Source: JAKAQB01 sp027320105
Lineage (GTDB): Bacteria > Actinomycetota > Acidimicrobiia > Acidimicrobiales > Palsa-688
NCBI GenBank assembly: GCA_027320105.1
Contig: DAHVMA010000036.1
Location: 78,985 to 142,984, forward strand
DNA: 64,000 nucleotides
Direction of reading: 5' to 3'
This document shows, piece by piece, positions 1-8,007 of this stretch; within the stretch, counting starts at the first letter, position 1; the number at the start of each line of letters is the position of its first letter. The notes beneath the pieces are model-generated. The model ran no database searches, had not been told where the DNA came from, and worked only from the letters and a program-made list of their open reading frames with translations. The position numbers were made by a program, and so were the translations under genes.

Positions 1-419
1 GAGGCGTCGTCCTCGGCGTTCAGCACCTCCAGGTTCTGGATCGTGACGCGCCCGAGCGCGCCGTCCCGGTCGACGCGCACCGGGCCGAGGTCGACGCTGC
101 CGGACTTCTCGAACTCCTCGCGGCGCGCGAGCGCGGCGGCAGTCGGGAGCGACATAGCGTGCAGAAGGTGGAGACCCGTCGTGCGCTCGGTGAGCACGCG
201 CGCGACGAAGTCCCCCTGGGCGATCTCGAGGCCGGCCTTGTCCTTCTGGAGCAGCGTGCGCTCGGCGTCGATCGCGGCGCGCGTCGCCACGAGACCGGGG
301 AAGCGCTCCGCCGCGGCGTAGACGAGCTCGCTGACACGGAGGTACTGCGTATGGCCATCGGTCAGCTCGTCATAGATGCGGACGATGTCGTGGTCGCCCG
401 AGGTCGACTCCACTTCCAT
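1..419 (-). CDS. DpgC-like enoyl-CoA hydratase/isomerase family protein, partial (N-terminal 139 residues)
   Basis: The reading frame starts at an ATG (417-419) and runs off the window edge, so only the N-terminal part is visible. The sequence (YDELTDGHTQYLRVSELVY, then AAERFPGLV, then LLQKDKAGLEIAQGDF, then GSVDLGPVRVDRDGALGRV) resembles the helical N-terminal region and the start of the crotonase fold of DpgC-type proteins. The best known member is the cofactor-independent (3,5-dihydroxyphenyl)acetyl-CoA 1,2-dioxygenase. The fragment ends near LNAEDDAS, where the crotonase core begins, so catalytic residues cannot be checked. Its place beside an aromatic-acid cluster suggests a role with an aryl-CoA thioester, but the substrate is unknown. 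A plain enoyl-CoA hydratase is the alternative. Confidence 0.65.
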   Translation of the reverse strand, partial: MEVESTSGDHDIVRIYDELTDGHTQYLRVSELVYAAAERFPGLVATRAAIDAERTLLQKDKAGLEIAQGDFVARVLTERTTGLHLLHAMSLPTAAALARREEFEKSGSVDLGPVRVDRDGALGRVTIQNLEVLNAEDDA

Positions 420-526
420 TGTCGCCACGCTAGTCAACCATTGCTCGTTCCACATCATGGACCCCGAGCTCGGGCACGTCACGATCAACATGTCGGGGCA
501 TCCGCCCTTCTCGCCACTCACGGGCG

Positions 527-1324
527 TCAGGTGCACGGCGTCGAGGAATCCTCCTGTCGTGCAGCCGCTCGCACGACGAACCGGGCGACGGCCAAGAGCG
601 TCTCCTCCGGCGCCCCGAGGTGGGGGGCGTGCCCGCACCCGTCGATCGTCACCTCGCCGAAGTCGCCCCTGACGCCTGCCGCGACGGCCCTCACCTGGGC
701 GAGGGTCCCGTAAGGGTCGGCGGTCCCCTGCACGACGAGGACCGGGCAGGTGACGCTCCCGAGCGCCTCCTCGATGTTCCAGGTCCTGAACTCTGGCGAC
801 AGCCACACGTCGTTCCAGCCGAAGAAGGTCGCGTCCGGGTCCTCGTGGTACCTGGCGAGGCGCTCACGCAGGTCCCCCTCGAGGTAGGCGCGCCGGGCGG
901 CCTCGATCGCCGCGATCGAGAGGTCTTCGACGAAGACGTGCGGCGCGAGGAGGGCGAGGCCCGCGACCGGTCGCGTGGGCGCCGAGGCGTAGAGGAGAGC
1001 GATGGACGCGCCGTCGCTGTGCCCGACGATGAGCGGCTCAGCGACGTCGAGCCGGTCGAGGAGCACGGGAAGCGACCGTGCCGCCTCCTCATGCATGTAC
1101 CGCATGGTCCTCGGCTCGGTGAACGGGTCGGATCTCCCGTAGCCGTAGCGCGAGTACACGACCGCCCCGCAACCGGTCGCCGCGGCGAGGTCCTGCGGGA
1201 AGCCGCGCCACAACTCGGCGCAGCCGAGCCCCTCGTGGAGGAAGACGAGCGTGGGCAGCCCGGCGCGCGTCGGCGCGAGCCGGCGCACCTCGAGACAGTG
1301 GCCTTCGACGTCGACGTGAGTCAC
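527..1324 (-). CDS. alpha/beta hydrolase (265 aa)
   Basis: A single-domain serine hydrolase of ordinary length. It shows the nucleophile elbow GHSDGAS (Ser near residue 103), an oxyanion-type FLHEGLG loop near residue 30, an acid-bearing VQGTADPYG segment near residue 215 and the catalytic His in GCGHAPHL near residue 240. The GTG at 1322-1324 is chosen because the conserved fold begins at once (VTHVDVEGHCLEVRRL). The frame is open much further upstream, but that extension is low-complexity arginine/proline sequence. The start overlaps the stop of a decayed hydrolase in another frame (GTGA), as in a former translationally coupled pair. The substrate is unknown; ester or C-C bond hydrolysis in aromatic catabolism is plausible. 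Confidence 0.75.
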   Translation of the reverse strand: MTHVDVEGHCLEVRRLAPTRAGLPTLVFLHEGLGCAELWRGFPQDLAAATGCGAVVYSRYGYGRSDPFTEPRTMRYMHEEAARSLPVLLDRLDVAEPLIVGHSDGASIALLYASAPTRPVAGLALLAPHVFVEDLSIAAIEAARRAYLEGDLRERLARYHEDPDATFFGWNDVWLSPEFRTWNIEEALGSVTCPVLVVQGTADPYGTLAQVRAVAAGVRGDFGEVTIDGCGHAPHLGAPEETLLAVARFVVRAAARQEDSSTPCT

Positions 1325-1770
1325 GGCGCCGCGTGCGGCTCCGATGCGCGCTCGACGCCGAGCGCTTGCCCGACCGAGGCGGCGACGGTGTCCTCGAGCG
1401 GTCCGAAGTGCCCGATCCCGGCCACCACCTCCACCCGGGCGCGGTTCAACCGCGGGGCGAGCAGCTCGAGCGCGTCGGAGCCGAGCTCGACGTGGGCGCG
1501 CGGCGCCGGAGAGAGAGCATCGAGTGAGGGCTTCGACGCGTAGTTGTCGTAGGTGGCCTCGAGGGAGGGGAAGGCCGCGCGCCGAGCGCGCGGCCCCCGG
1601 GCCAGGCTGTGGTCCGGGGCGGGGGACGGCGGACCGTCGGTCGGGACGACAATCGGCTCGAACCAGTAGAGGGAGGAGAACGTGCTTGGACGAGCCCCGC
1701 ACCGCCGAGATCGTGCGCCGCGATGCGAACGCCGTCCGAGGTTGTGACGCTTGTGAAGAGTCGAGGTGCT
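1321..1770 (-). pseudogene. remnant of a second alpha/beta hydrolase
   Basis: Read on the minus strand, positions about 1690-1540 encode a hydrolase-like block (FSSLYWFEPIVVPTD, then FPSLEATYDNYASKPSLDAL). Positions about 1510-1380 encode a C-terminal hydrolase block (SDALELLAPRLN, then VVAGIGHFGPLED, with the expected catalytic His). The stretch normally lying between them is missing, and the N-terminal half with its nucleophile elbow is unrecognisable, although HNLGRRSHRGARS may be a worn trace of it. I read this as a pseudogene with an internal deletion and a decayed 5' part. Its TGA at 1321-1323 overlaps the GTG of the intact downstream hydrolase. The 5' boundary is approximate. Confidence 0.55.
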
Positions 1771-1949
1771 GACCATCGGTCCCGACCCTAGCGAGGTACG
1801 CCACCGTGGTGGCTGAAGGGTCCTTCGCGGTGGGAAAGGGACGGTCCAAGGTGCGGCCATCCTTGCTCCTCGCCGTCCAGTCCGCCGCCGGGGCCCGCCC
1901 AGCCCCGACAGCGCCACTGCGGCTCATCGCGCTCTGTTCGTCGATCCCG

Positions 1950-1966
1950 TGACTTGACTTTGACTG
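1950..1966 (+). promoter_or_regulatory. direct repeats of TTGACT upstream of livG
   Basis: Just before livG the DNA reads TGACTTGACTTTGACTG, three close copies of TGACT, two of them TTGACT -35-like hexamers. No -10 box at proper spacing stands out (TACAGC and TATTGT are too close), so this is either an activator or repressor site or part of the liv promoter. The assignment is tentative. Confidence 0.3.
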
Positions 1967-1987
1967 ATACAGCTATTGTTGCCACCG

Positions 1988-2767
1988 ATGCTCCGGCTCG
2001 AGCGCCTGGTGAGGAGCTTCGGCGGAGTCCGGGCCGTCGACGACGTGTCGCTCTCGGTCGCCGCGAGCGAGCTGCGAGGCCTGATCGGGCCGAACGGCGC
2101 GGGCAAGTCGACCCTCTTCGGCCTCGTCACCGGCCACCTCCGCCCCGAGCAGGGCACCATCAGCTTTGAGGGGCGGCGGATCGAAGGGCTCCGCCCCGCG
2201 GCGCGCGCCCGCCTCGGGATCGCGATCACCTTCCAGACCGTCCACCTCTTCCGGGGCATGACGACGATCGAGAACGTGATGGTGGGCGCGCACTCCTGGA
2301 CCCACCACGAGTTCCTCGAGGCGGCACTGCGCCTGCCGCGCCACTTCCAGGAGGAGCCGAGGATCCGCGAGCGCGCCCGCGCCGCTCTCGCCCAGACCAG
2401 GCTCCAGGAGTGGGCAGAGACGCCGGTCGAGTCCCTCCCGCTCGGACGCCAGCGCGCCCTCCAAATCGCCCGCGCGCTCTGCGGCAACCCGAAGCTGCTC
2501 CTGCTCGATGAGCCGGCCGCAGGCCTGCGCGGCGAGGAGCGCCGCGAGCTGAGCGACCTCCTCGCGCACCTACGAGAGGAGGGGCTCACGATGCTTCTCG
2601 TCGAGCACGACATCGCCTTCGTGAGCCGTATCGCCGACCGTGTCACCGTCCTCGACATGGGCCGCGTCATCGCCGAAGGATCACCGGCGGACGTGCGGGC
2701 GAACGATGCCGTCATCGCCGCCTACCTCGGATCGGCCACCGACGATGGCGCCGTCGCCGGCCGGTAG
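1988..2767 (+). CDS. livG: branched-chain amino acid/aromatic acid ABC transporter ATPase, LivG type
   Basis: First gene of a four-gene transporter operon. The 259-residue protein has Walker A GPNGAGKS at residues 34-41, a Q-loop in AITFQTVHLFRGMT, a degenerate signature LPLGRQRALQ (family usually LSYGQQR), Walker B LLLLDEPAAGL and an H-loop in LLVEHD. This is the LivG pattern. The ATG at 1988 is preferred; an in-frame TTG at 1976 is possible, and no strong ribosome site is visible for either. LivFGHM systems in aromatic-degrading bacteria often import aromatic acids rather than leucine, and the location beside benzoate genes favours that here. The 3' end overlaps or closely abuts livF. Confidence 0.88.
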   Translation: MLRLERLVRSFGGVRAVDDVSLSVAASELRGLIGPNGAGKSTLFGLVTGHLRPEQGTISFEGRRIEGLRPAARARLGIAITFQTVHLFRGMTTIENVMVGAHSWTHHEFLEAALRLPRHFQEEPRIRERARAALAQTRLQEWAETPVESLPLGRQRALQIARALCGNPKLLLLDEPAAGLRGEERRELSDLLAHLREEGLTMLLVEHDIAFVSRIADRVTVLDMGRVIAEGSPADVRANDAVIAAYLGSATDDGAVAGR

Positions 2768-2807
2768 CCCACGCCTCGACGGCGCGGGCACGGACGCCTC
2801 GACGCCG

Positions 2808-3470
2808 ATGCTCGCCGTCGACGGCCTCGTCGTGCGCTACGGCGCTGCCGTCGCCCTCGACGGCGTCAGCCTCGAGGTCGGCCGCGGGGAGATGGTCGCG
2901 CTCATCGGCGCCAACGGCGCGGGAAAGACGACGCTGCTCAACACCCTCTCTGGCATCCTCGCGCCGAGCACCGGGACGATCCGCTGCGCGGGTCGTCTAG
3001 CGCACGTCCCCGAGGGGCGCGAGCTCTTCCCGGACCTCTGCGTCGACGACAACCTGCGGCTCGGCGCGTGGAAGGCAGACTCGCACGATCCCTCGCAGGT
3101 CTACGACCTGTTCCCGAAGCTGCGCGACCTCTCGCGGCGCAAGGCCGGTTACCTCTCAGGAGGCGAGCAGCAGATGGTTGCGATCGGACGCGCGCTCATG
3201 GCGAAGCCGGACCTGCTGGCGATCGACGAGCTGTCTCAGGGTCTCGCGCCCATCGTCGTGCAGGAGATCGGGCGCTACCTCGTGCAGCTCAACGCACGGA
3301 CCGGCCTGTCCGTGCTCCTCGTTGAGCAGAACGCCCGCCTCGCGTTCGGGCTCTGCCCGCGTGCGTACGTGCTCGAAACCGGAAGTATCGCCGCCCACGG
3401 GCCGTCTGCGCGCCTGTGGGACGAGCCGGCTGTGCAGAGCGCGTACCTGGGAGGGCACGTCACGACATGA
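2808..3470 (+). CDS. livF: ABC transporter ATPase, LivF type, with a shortened core
   Basis: Second ATPase of the Liv transporter. Walker A GANGAGKT is at residues 34-41, signature LSGGEQQ at 116-122 and Walker B LLAIDEL at 136-142. The C terminus ends in the LivF-like AYLGG. The segment between Walker A and the VPEGR motif is about 15 residues shorter than in typical LivF (STGTIRCAGRLAHVPEGREL), so the strand carrying the usual 'DITG.P.H.IARLGI' element is missing. Walker B reads DELSQG rather than DEPSLG. The ATG at 2808 fits the family N terminus (MLAVDGLVVRYG). An earlier ATG at 2745, overlapping livG, would add 21 residues. The stop overlaps livH (ATGA). Confidence 0.85.
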   Translation: MLAVDGLVVRYGAAVALDGVSLEVGRGEMVALIGANGAGKTTLLNTLSGILAPSTGTIRCAGRLAHVPEGRELFPDLCVDDNLRLGAWKADSHDPSQVYDLFPKLRDLSRRKAGYLSGGEQQMVAIGRALMAKPDLLAIDELSQGLAPIVVQEIGRYLVQLNARTGLSVLLVEQNARLAFGLCPRAYVLETGSIAAHGPSARLWDEPAVQSAYLGGHVTT

Positions 3471-4324
3471 GCGTTCTCGTGCAGTACCTCATCACCGGCG
3501 TCTCCCGGGGCTTCCTCTTCGCCCTGCTCGCGACGGGGTTCGTGATCATCTTCCGGGTGACCAAGGTCGTGAACTTCGCCCAGGGCTCTTTCGCCGTGCT
3601 CGGGGGCTTCATCGCCTACTCGCTCCTCGGCGCCGGCGTGCCCCAGGGCGCGGCCGAGGTGCTTGCGGTGCTCGCGAGCGCGGCCATCGGTCTCGTGTTC
3701 GGCGCGGTGACGATCCTCGGCAAGATGTCGCCGACCGCCTCGCTGGTCACTACGATCGGGCTCGCGCTCTTCAGCGAGGCCGCCGCGATGCTGATCTGGG
3801 GGACGACGCCTCTCACCTACAACGGCTTGAGCGGTCACGACATCCGCGTCGCCGGTATCTTCGTCCAGCCGCAATACCTGCTCCTGATCGGCGTCAGCCT
3901 CGTCTCGCTCATCATCCTGTGGCTTGTCCTCGACCGCACCTACGTCGGCAAGGCCATGACGGCGTGCGCCTCGAACCCGTACGCGGCTCGTCTCTCAGGC
4001 ATCAACGTGAAGAGGATGGGCCTGCTCTCCTTCGCCATCGGCGGCGCGCTCGGCGGCATCGGCGGCGTGCTGATCATGCCGCTCTTCCCCATCACCTACG
4101 ACGGGGACGTGAACCTCGCCATCCTCGGCTTCGCCGCCGCCATCGTGGGTTGGCTCAGAAGCCCGGGCCTCGCGCTCGCGGGCGGGCTCATCTTCGGGGT
4201 CGCCGAGGAGCTCGTCGCCGGCTACTGGTCCGAGGCAAACGAGACGGCAGTCGCACTCGTCTTGATGATCCTGATCCTCTTGTGGCAGGCCCATCGGCGC
4301 CAGCGGGTGGAGAAGCTGGTATGA
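3467..4324 (+). CDS. livH: ABC transporter permease, LivH type
   Basis: Integral membrane permease of 285 residues with about eight hydrophobic segments. It shows LivH hallmarks: an early GFLFALLATGFVIIFRVTKV segment, NFAQGSFAVLGGF, and AMTACASNPYAARLSGINV, the cytoplasmic EAA-like loop. It pairs with LivM to form the translocation channel. The start ATG overlaps the livF stop as ATGA and the stop overlaps livM the same way, implying translational coupling and one operon. The substrate is inferred from context as an aromatic acid or branched-chain-like carboxylate. Confidence 0.9.
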   Translation: MSVLVQYLITGVSRGFLFALLATGFVIIFRVTKVVNFAQGSFAVLGGFIAYSLLGAGVPQGAAEVLAVLASAAIGLVFGAVTILGKMSPTASLVTTIGLALFSEAAAMLIWGTTPLTYNGLSGHDIRVAGIFVQPQYLLLIGVSLVSLIILWLVLDRTYVGKAMTACASNPYAARLSGINVKRMGLLSFAIGGALGGIGGVLIMPLFPITYDGDVNLAILGFAAAIVGWLRSPGLALAGGLIFGVAEELVAGYWSEANETAVALVLMILILLWQAHRRQRVEKLV

Positions 4325-5427
4325 GGTTCCTGCACAGCCTGCGGGGCACGAACCTGCCGGCGACGCTCGGCGTCGTCGTGATCGCCGCTGTGACGCTCGT
4401 CCTCCCCGAGGTCCTGAACCCGCCCGACCTCATCACCTACGTCACGATCGGCCTCGCGACCGTGGTCGTCGCCGGGCTGTCGCTGCTCATGGGCTTCGCG
4501 GGGCAGGTCTCGCTCGGCCAGGCCGCCTTCTACGGCTTCGGGGCCTACGCCGCCGCGATCCTGGCGATGCACGGGTGGCCGCCGCTTCTAGCCCTCGTCG
4601 CGGCGGCGGCGATGACCGCCGCCATCGCCGGCATCGTCGGCGCGCTGCTGCTCCGGCTCGAGGGGCACGCCCTCGCCTTCGGCACGCTCGCCCTGCAGCT
4701 CATCTTTCTCTCGGTGATCAGCCAGACGCCAAGCTTCTCCGGCGGCCCCATCGGGCTCACCAATATCCCGGCACTCTCGCTCGGCCCGATTGCGCTCTCG
4801 AGCTACCGCTCCTACGCCTACTTCGTCTGGATTGTCACCGCCGTGGTGCTGCTTCTCAGCCGGAACATCACGAGGTCACGTCCGGGGCGAGGGCTGCGTG
4901 CGATGGCGACGTCCCCCTCCGCCGCCTCCGCCGCCGGGGTGAACGTCGTCAGCTACAAGCTCCGAGACTTCGCGCTGTCAGCGGCCTACGCCGGCCTCGC
5001 TGGTGGGATCTACGCCTTCTTCATCGGCTACCTCTCCCCCGATGCCTTCCCGGTCATGCTCTCGATCCAGTTCTTGATCATGGTCGTCGTCGGCGGTCTC
5101 GGGACGGTCTCGGGCGCCTTTGTCGGTGCCGCGGTGATCACGGTCGTTGCCCAGATGCTCACCTCGCTCGGCTCTGCGCCGTCGCTCCCGGCCCAGCTCC
5201 CGACCGTTCTCACCGAAGGCGTCTACGCCGTGATCCTGCTCCTGCTCCTCAGGCTGATGCCGGACGGCATCGTCGGCTTCGCCTCACGCGTCACAAAGCG
5301 CCTCGAGTCGGCCGTGCCCGCGCGCCGTGCCCGTCGCCAGGCCGTGGCGGCGACCGGCTCCGAGAGCGTTCTCGGGCCGCCGGCCGCGGAGACCGTCGAC
5401 GGCACGTGCGCGGGCCGGCGACAGTGA
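4321..5427 (+). CDS. livM: ABC transporter permease, LivM type
   Basis: Permease of 368 residues and partner of LivH. Family motifs include GFAGQVSLGQAAFYGFGAYA near residues 58-77, a loop in the 190s containing GRGLRAMATSPSAASAAGV, and the closing LRLMPDGIVGF near residue 315. About ten hydrophobic helices are visible. The last 40 residues or so are charged and of low conservation. It is the last gene of the livGFHM operon and converges with the acyl-CoA ligase gene on the other strand. No binding-protein gene follows; the likely partner is encoded at 52236-53528. Confidence 0.9.
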   Translation: MRFLHSLRGTNLPATLGVVVIAAVTLVLPEVLNPPDLITYVTIGLATVVVAGLSLLMGFAGQVSLGQAAFYGFGAYAAAILAMHGWPPLLALVAAAAMTAAIAGIVGALLLRLEGHALAFGTLALQLIFLSVISQTPSFSGGPIGLTNIPALSLGPIALSSYRSYAYFVWIVTAVVLLLSRNITRSRPGRGLRAMATSPSAASAAGVNVVSYKLRDFALSAAYAGLAGGIYAFFIGYLSPDAFPVMLSIQFLIMVVVGGLGTVSGAFVGAAVITVVAQMLTSLGSAPSLPAQLPTVLTEGVYAVILLLLLRLMPDGIVGFASRVTKRLESAVPARRARRQAVAATGSESVLGPPAAETVDGTCAGRRQ

Positions 5428-5454
5428 CGGTGGGGAGGATCTCGACAGTTCCCG

Positions 5455-5475
5455 CTGAGCGCACTCTCCGCTCAG
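5455..5475. terminator. candidate bidirectional terminator between convergent livM and acyl-CoA ligase
   Basis: A perfect 7-bp inverted repeat (CTGAGCG, 7-nt loop, CGCTCAG) sits between the two convergent genes and overlaps the ligase stop codon. There is no U-tract on either side, so this is an intrinsic terminator candidate of the hairpin-only type. Confidence 0.4.
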
Positions 5476-6989
5476 TCCCCCCCGATGCGGGTGACCCGGC
5501 CCTGCCAGTACGGCTCACGCAGCTCGCGTTTCAGGATCTTCCCCGACGCGGAACGCGGCAGCGACTCGTCCTGCACGATGACCTGCTTGGGGATCTTGAA
5601 GCTCGCGAGATGCGCGCGGCAGTGCTCCGTCAGCTCCTCCGCGGTCACCGGCCCGCGGGCGACCACCACCGCGTGCACCGCCTCGCCCCAGCGCGGGTGG
5701 GGGACGCCGAACACGCAGGCCTCGAGCACCATGTCGTGGAGGTAGAGGACCTCCTCCACCTCGACGCTGTAGACGTTCTCGCCACCGGTCACGATCATGT
5801 CCTTCAGGCGATCGACGAGAAAGAGGTAGGCGTGGTCGTCGAGATAGCCGAGGTCGCCCGTGCGGTACCAGCCGTCGCGCAGCGCGGAGGCCGTCTCCTC
5901 GGATCGCTGCCAGTAGCCGGCCATCACGTTGGCGCCGCGGATGGCGACCTCGCCCACCTCGCCCGGCCGGAGAGTCGCGCCGTCCTCCCCGATCACCTTC
6001 AACTGCACGCCAACGGCGGGCTGCCCGCACGATCGGGCGCGTGCGCCGAAGACCAGGTCCTCCTCGTGCAGGAGCGCCGACGCGATCGGCGCCGTCTCGG
6101 TCGTGCCGTACAGGTGCACGAGCTCGGCGTCGGGAAAGACCTTGTGCGCGCGCCGGACCACCTCGGTGCCGATGGGCGCGGCCCCGTGGCTCAGCAGCCT
6201 GAGGCGGGATACGTCGCGCGGCTGGCCGAGTTGCGCCTCGATCATCCCGATGAGCATCGTCGGCACGGCGAGGGTGCTCGTCACCTGCTCGGCCTCGATG
6301 AGGTCGAGGGCACGCTCGGGATCGAAGGTCGGCAACACAACCTGGGTCGCCGCGACCCAGCTGCTCGCCAGGACCGCGCACGTGCCAGCGGCATGGAACA
6401 TCGGCGCCATGAGCAGCCAGCGGTCCTCGCTGCCGAGGCGCGCCCAGGCAAGGGCGGTCCACGCGTTGGCGACGAGGTTCCGGTGAGTGAGCATCACGCC
6501 CTTCGCCTTGCCCGTGGTGCCGCTCGTGTAGAAGATCCCGGCTAGGTCAGTCTCGTCCACTCCGGCGGCGGCGCCGAGCTCGACCTCGTCCGCCCGGGCG
6601 AGGGCTTCCTCGTAGGCCTCCGGCATCCGCACCACGTGCTCGAACACCTCCTCGAACGGCCGCGGCGGCATGTCGGTGATCAGCACGCGCGCCCCGGAGT
6701 CCTCGCTCGCGAAGCGCAGCTCGTCCTCGCTCGAGCGCGTGTTGAGCGGCACGATCACGAAGCCCGCACCCGGGACCGCCTGGTAGACCTCGACGTAGCG
6801 GTGGCAGTTGGCGCCGACGACGACGACGCGGTCGCCCTTCGCGAGGCCGAGCGCCCGCAGGCGCCCGGCGAGCCTGCGGCAACGGGACCAGGTCTCGGCG
6901 TAGGTGATGCGGTCCTCGCCGCAGACGACCGACACCGAATCCGGTGCGGTGCGCCATCCCCTCTCGAGCGGTTCAGCCATCGTGTGCAC
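5472..6989 (-). CDS. AMP-forming acyl-CoA ligase (class I adenylate-forming)
   Basis: A 505-residue ANL-superfamily ligase that activates a carboxylate with ATP and CoA. The P-loop YTSGTTGKAKGVML lies near residue 155, YGTTETAP near 290, the hinge region DLGYLDDHAYLFLVDRLKD near 385-405 and the catalytic Lys in SASGKILKREL near 488. The GTG at 6987-6989 is chosen because an AGGAGG lies 7 nt upstream; an ATG three codons later is too far from it. It is the last gene of the boxC-boxB-ior-hbd unit. It belongs with fatty-acid/aryl ligases rather than the benzoate-CoA ligase subgroup seen at 16.1 kb. The substrate is unknown. Confidence 0.85.
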   Translation of the reverse strand: MHTMAEPLERGWRTAPDSVSVVCGEDRITYAETWSRCRRLAGRLRALGLAKGDRVVVVGANCHRYVEVYQAVPGAGFVIVPLNTRSSEDELRFASEDSGARVLITDMPPRPFEEVFEHVVRMPEAYEEALARADEVELGAAAGVDETDLAGIFYTSGTTGKAKGVMLTHRNLVANAWTALAWARLGSEDRWLLMAPMFHAAGTCAVLASSWVAATQVVLPTFDPERALDLIEAEQVTSTLAVPTMLIGMIEAQLGQPRDVSRLRLLSHGAAPIGTEVVRRAHKVFPDAELVHLYGTTETAPIASALLHEEDLVFGARARSCGQPAVGVQLKVIGEDGATLRPGEVGEVAIRGANVMAGYWQRSEETASALRDGWYRTGDLGYLDDHAYLFLVDRLKDMIVTGGENVYSVEVEEVLYLHDMVLEACVFGVPHPRWGEAVHAVVVARGPVTAEELTEHCRAHLASFKIPKQVIVQDESLPRSASGKILKRELREPYWQGRVTRIGGD

Positions 6990-7103
6990 GTCGGCACCTC
7001 CTCCTCACGCCGGCGACGCCGGCAGGTCCCCCGTCAGTACCCTGGCCGCGTCCAGGCCCGTGGGCCAGGAGGGTCGGCGCGCCGCGCGGGGCGTCCGGCG
7101 CGC

Positions 7104-7988
7104 TCACCAGTCGTAGAAGCCCTTCCCGGTCTTCTTGCCCAGCTCCCCCGCGGCCACCATGGCGACGAGGAGCTCCGGCGGGCGGAAGCGCTCGCCGAGC
7201 GCCTCGCTCAGGTAGCGGGCGATGTGCAGGCGGACGTCGAGCCCGACGAGGTCGGTGAGCCGCAACGGGCCGACGGGGTGGCGGTAGCCGAGGACCATCG
7301 CCCGGTCGATGTCGACCGCCGTCGCCACCTTCTCCTCGAGCATCCGGATCGCCTCGAGCCCGGCGATCACCCCGAGGCGGCTCGTCGCGAAGCCCGGACT
7401 GTCGTTGACGACGATGCTCTCCTTGCCAAGCAGCTCCGCCCACGAGCGCGCCTGTGCCACGGCGGCGTCCGCGCTGGACGGTGCGCGGACGATCTCCACC
7501 AGCTGGGACGCCGGCACCGGGCTGAAGAAGTGCATGCCGAGGAAGCGCTCCCGGTGAGCGAGGGGCTCGGCAAGGAGGCGGATCGAGAGCGAGCTCGTGT
7601 TCGTAGCGAGAAGCGCCGTCGGCGCGACGACCTCCTCCAAGCGCCGCAAGAGATCCCGTTTCAAGGCGAGGTCCTCGGGGGCGGCCTCGATCACCGGGTC
7701 GCAGCTCGCTACGAGCTCCGGCTGCTCGCCGACCTCGAGGCCTGCGAGCGCCCCCTCGGGATCGACGAGGTGGCCGCGCTCCCCCGCGCGGCGCAGGCTG
7801 GCGGCGACGGCGCTGCGTGCCGCCTCCGCGCGCGCCACATCGACCTCCACCAGGCGCACTAGGACACCCGCGGCGAGCAGCACGTGCGCGATCCCCACGC
7901 CCATCGTCCCTCCGCCGACCACTCCCACGGGTCCGGCGCGCCCGAGCTCCACCGCGGCCCCGGCACCGAGTGATGGGTCCGTCGTCAC
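7104..7988 (-). CDS. 3-hydroxyacyl-CoA dehydrogenase (294 aa)
   Basis: NAD-dependent L-3-hydroxyacyl-CoA dehydrogenase of single-function length. The Rossmann motif GVVGGGTMGVGIAHVL lies near residues 22-37. The catalytic block NTSSLSIRLLAEPLAHRERFLGMHFFSPV contains the His of HxFxP. A C-terminal dimerisation domain has NDSPGFATSRLG, and the end is GKKTGKGFYDW. It oxidises 3-hydroxyacyl-CoA to 3-oxoacyl-CoA. Here it could act on 3-hydroxyadipyl-CoA (Box route) or on 3-hydroxypimelyl-CoA released by the Oah hydrolase. It starts with GTG about 20 bp after the ior stop, in the same minus-strand operon. Confidence 0.9.
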   Translation of the reverse strand: MTTDPSLGAGAAVELGRAGPVGVVGGGTMGVGIAHVLLAAGVLVRLVEVDVARAEAARSAVAASLRRAGERGHLVDPEGALAGLEVGEQPELVASCDPVIEAAPEDLALKRDLLRRLEEVVAPTALLATNTSSLSIRLLAEPLAHRERFLGMHFFSPVPASQLVEIVRAPSSADAAVAQARSWAELLGKESIVVNDSPGFATSRLGVIAGLEAIRMLEEKVATAVDIDRAMVLGYRHPVGPLRLTDLVGLDVRLHIARYLSEALGERFRPPELLVAMVAAGELGKKTGKGFYDW

Positions 7989-8007
7989 GAGCGCACCGCC
8001 GCCATGC

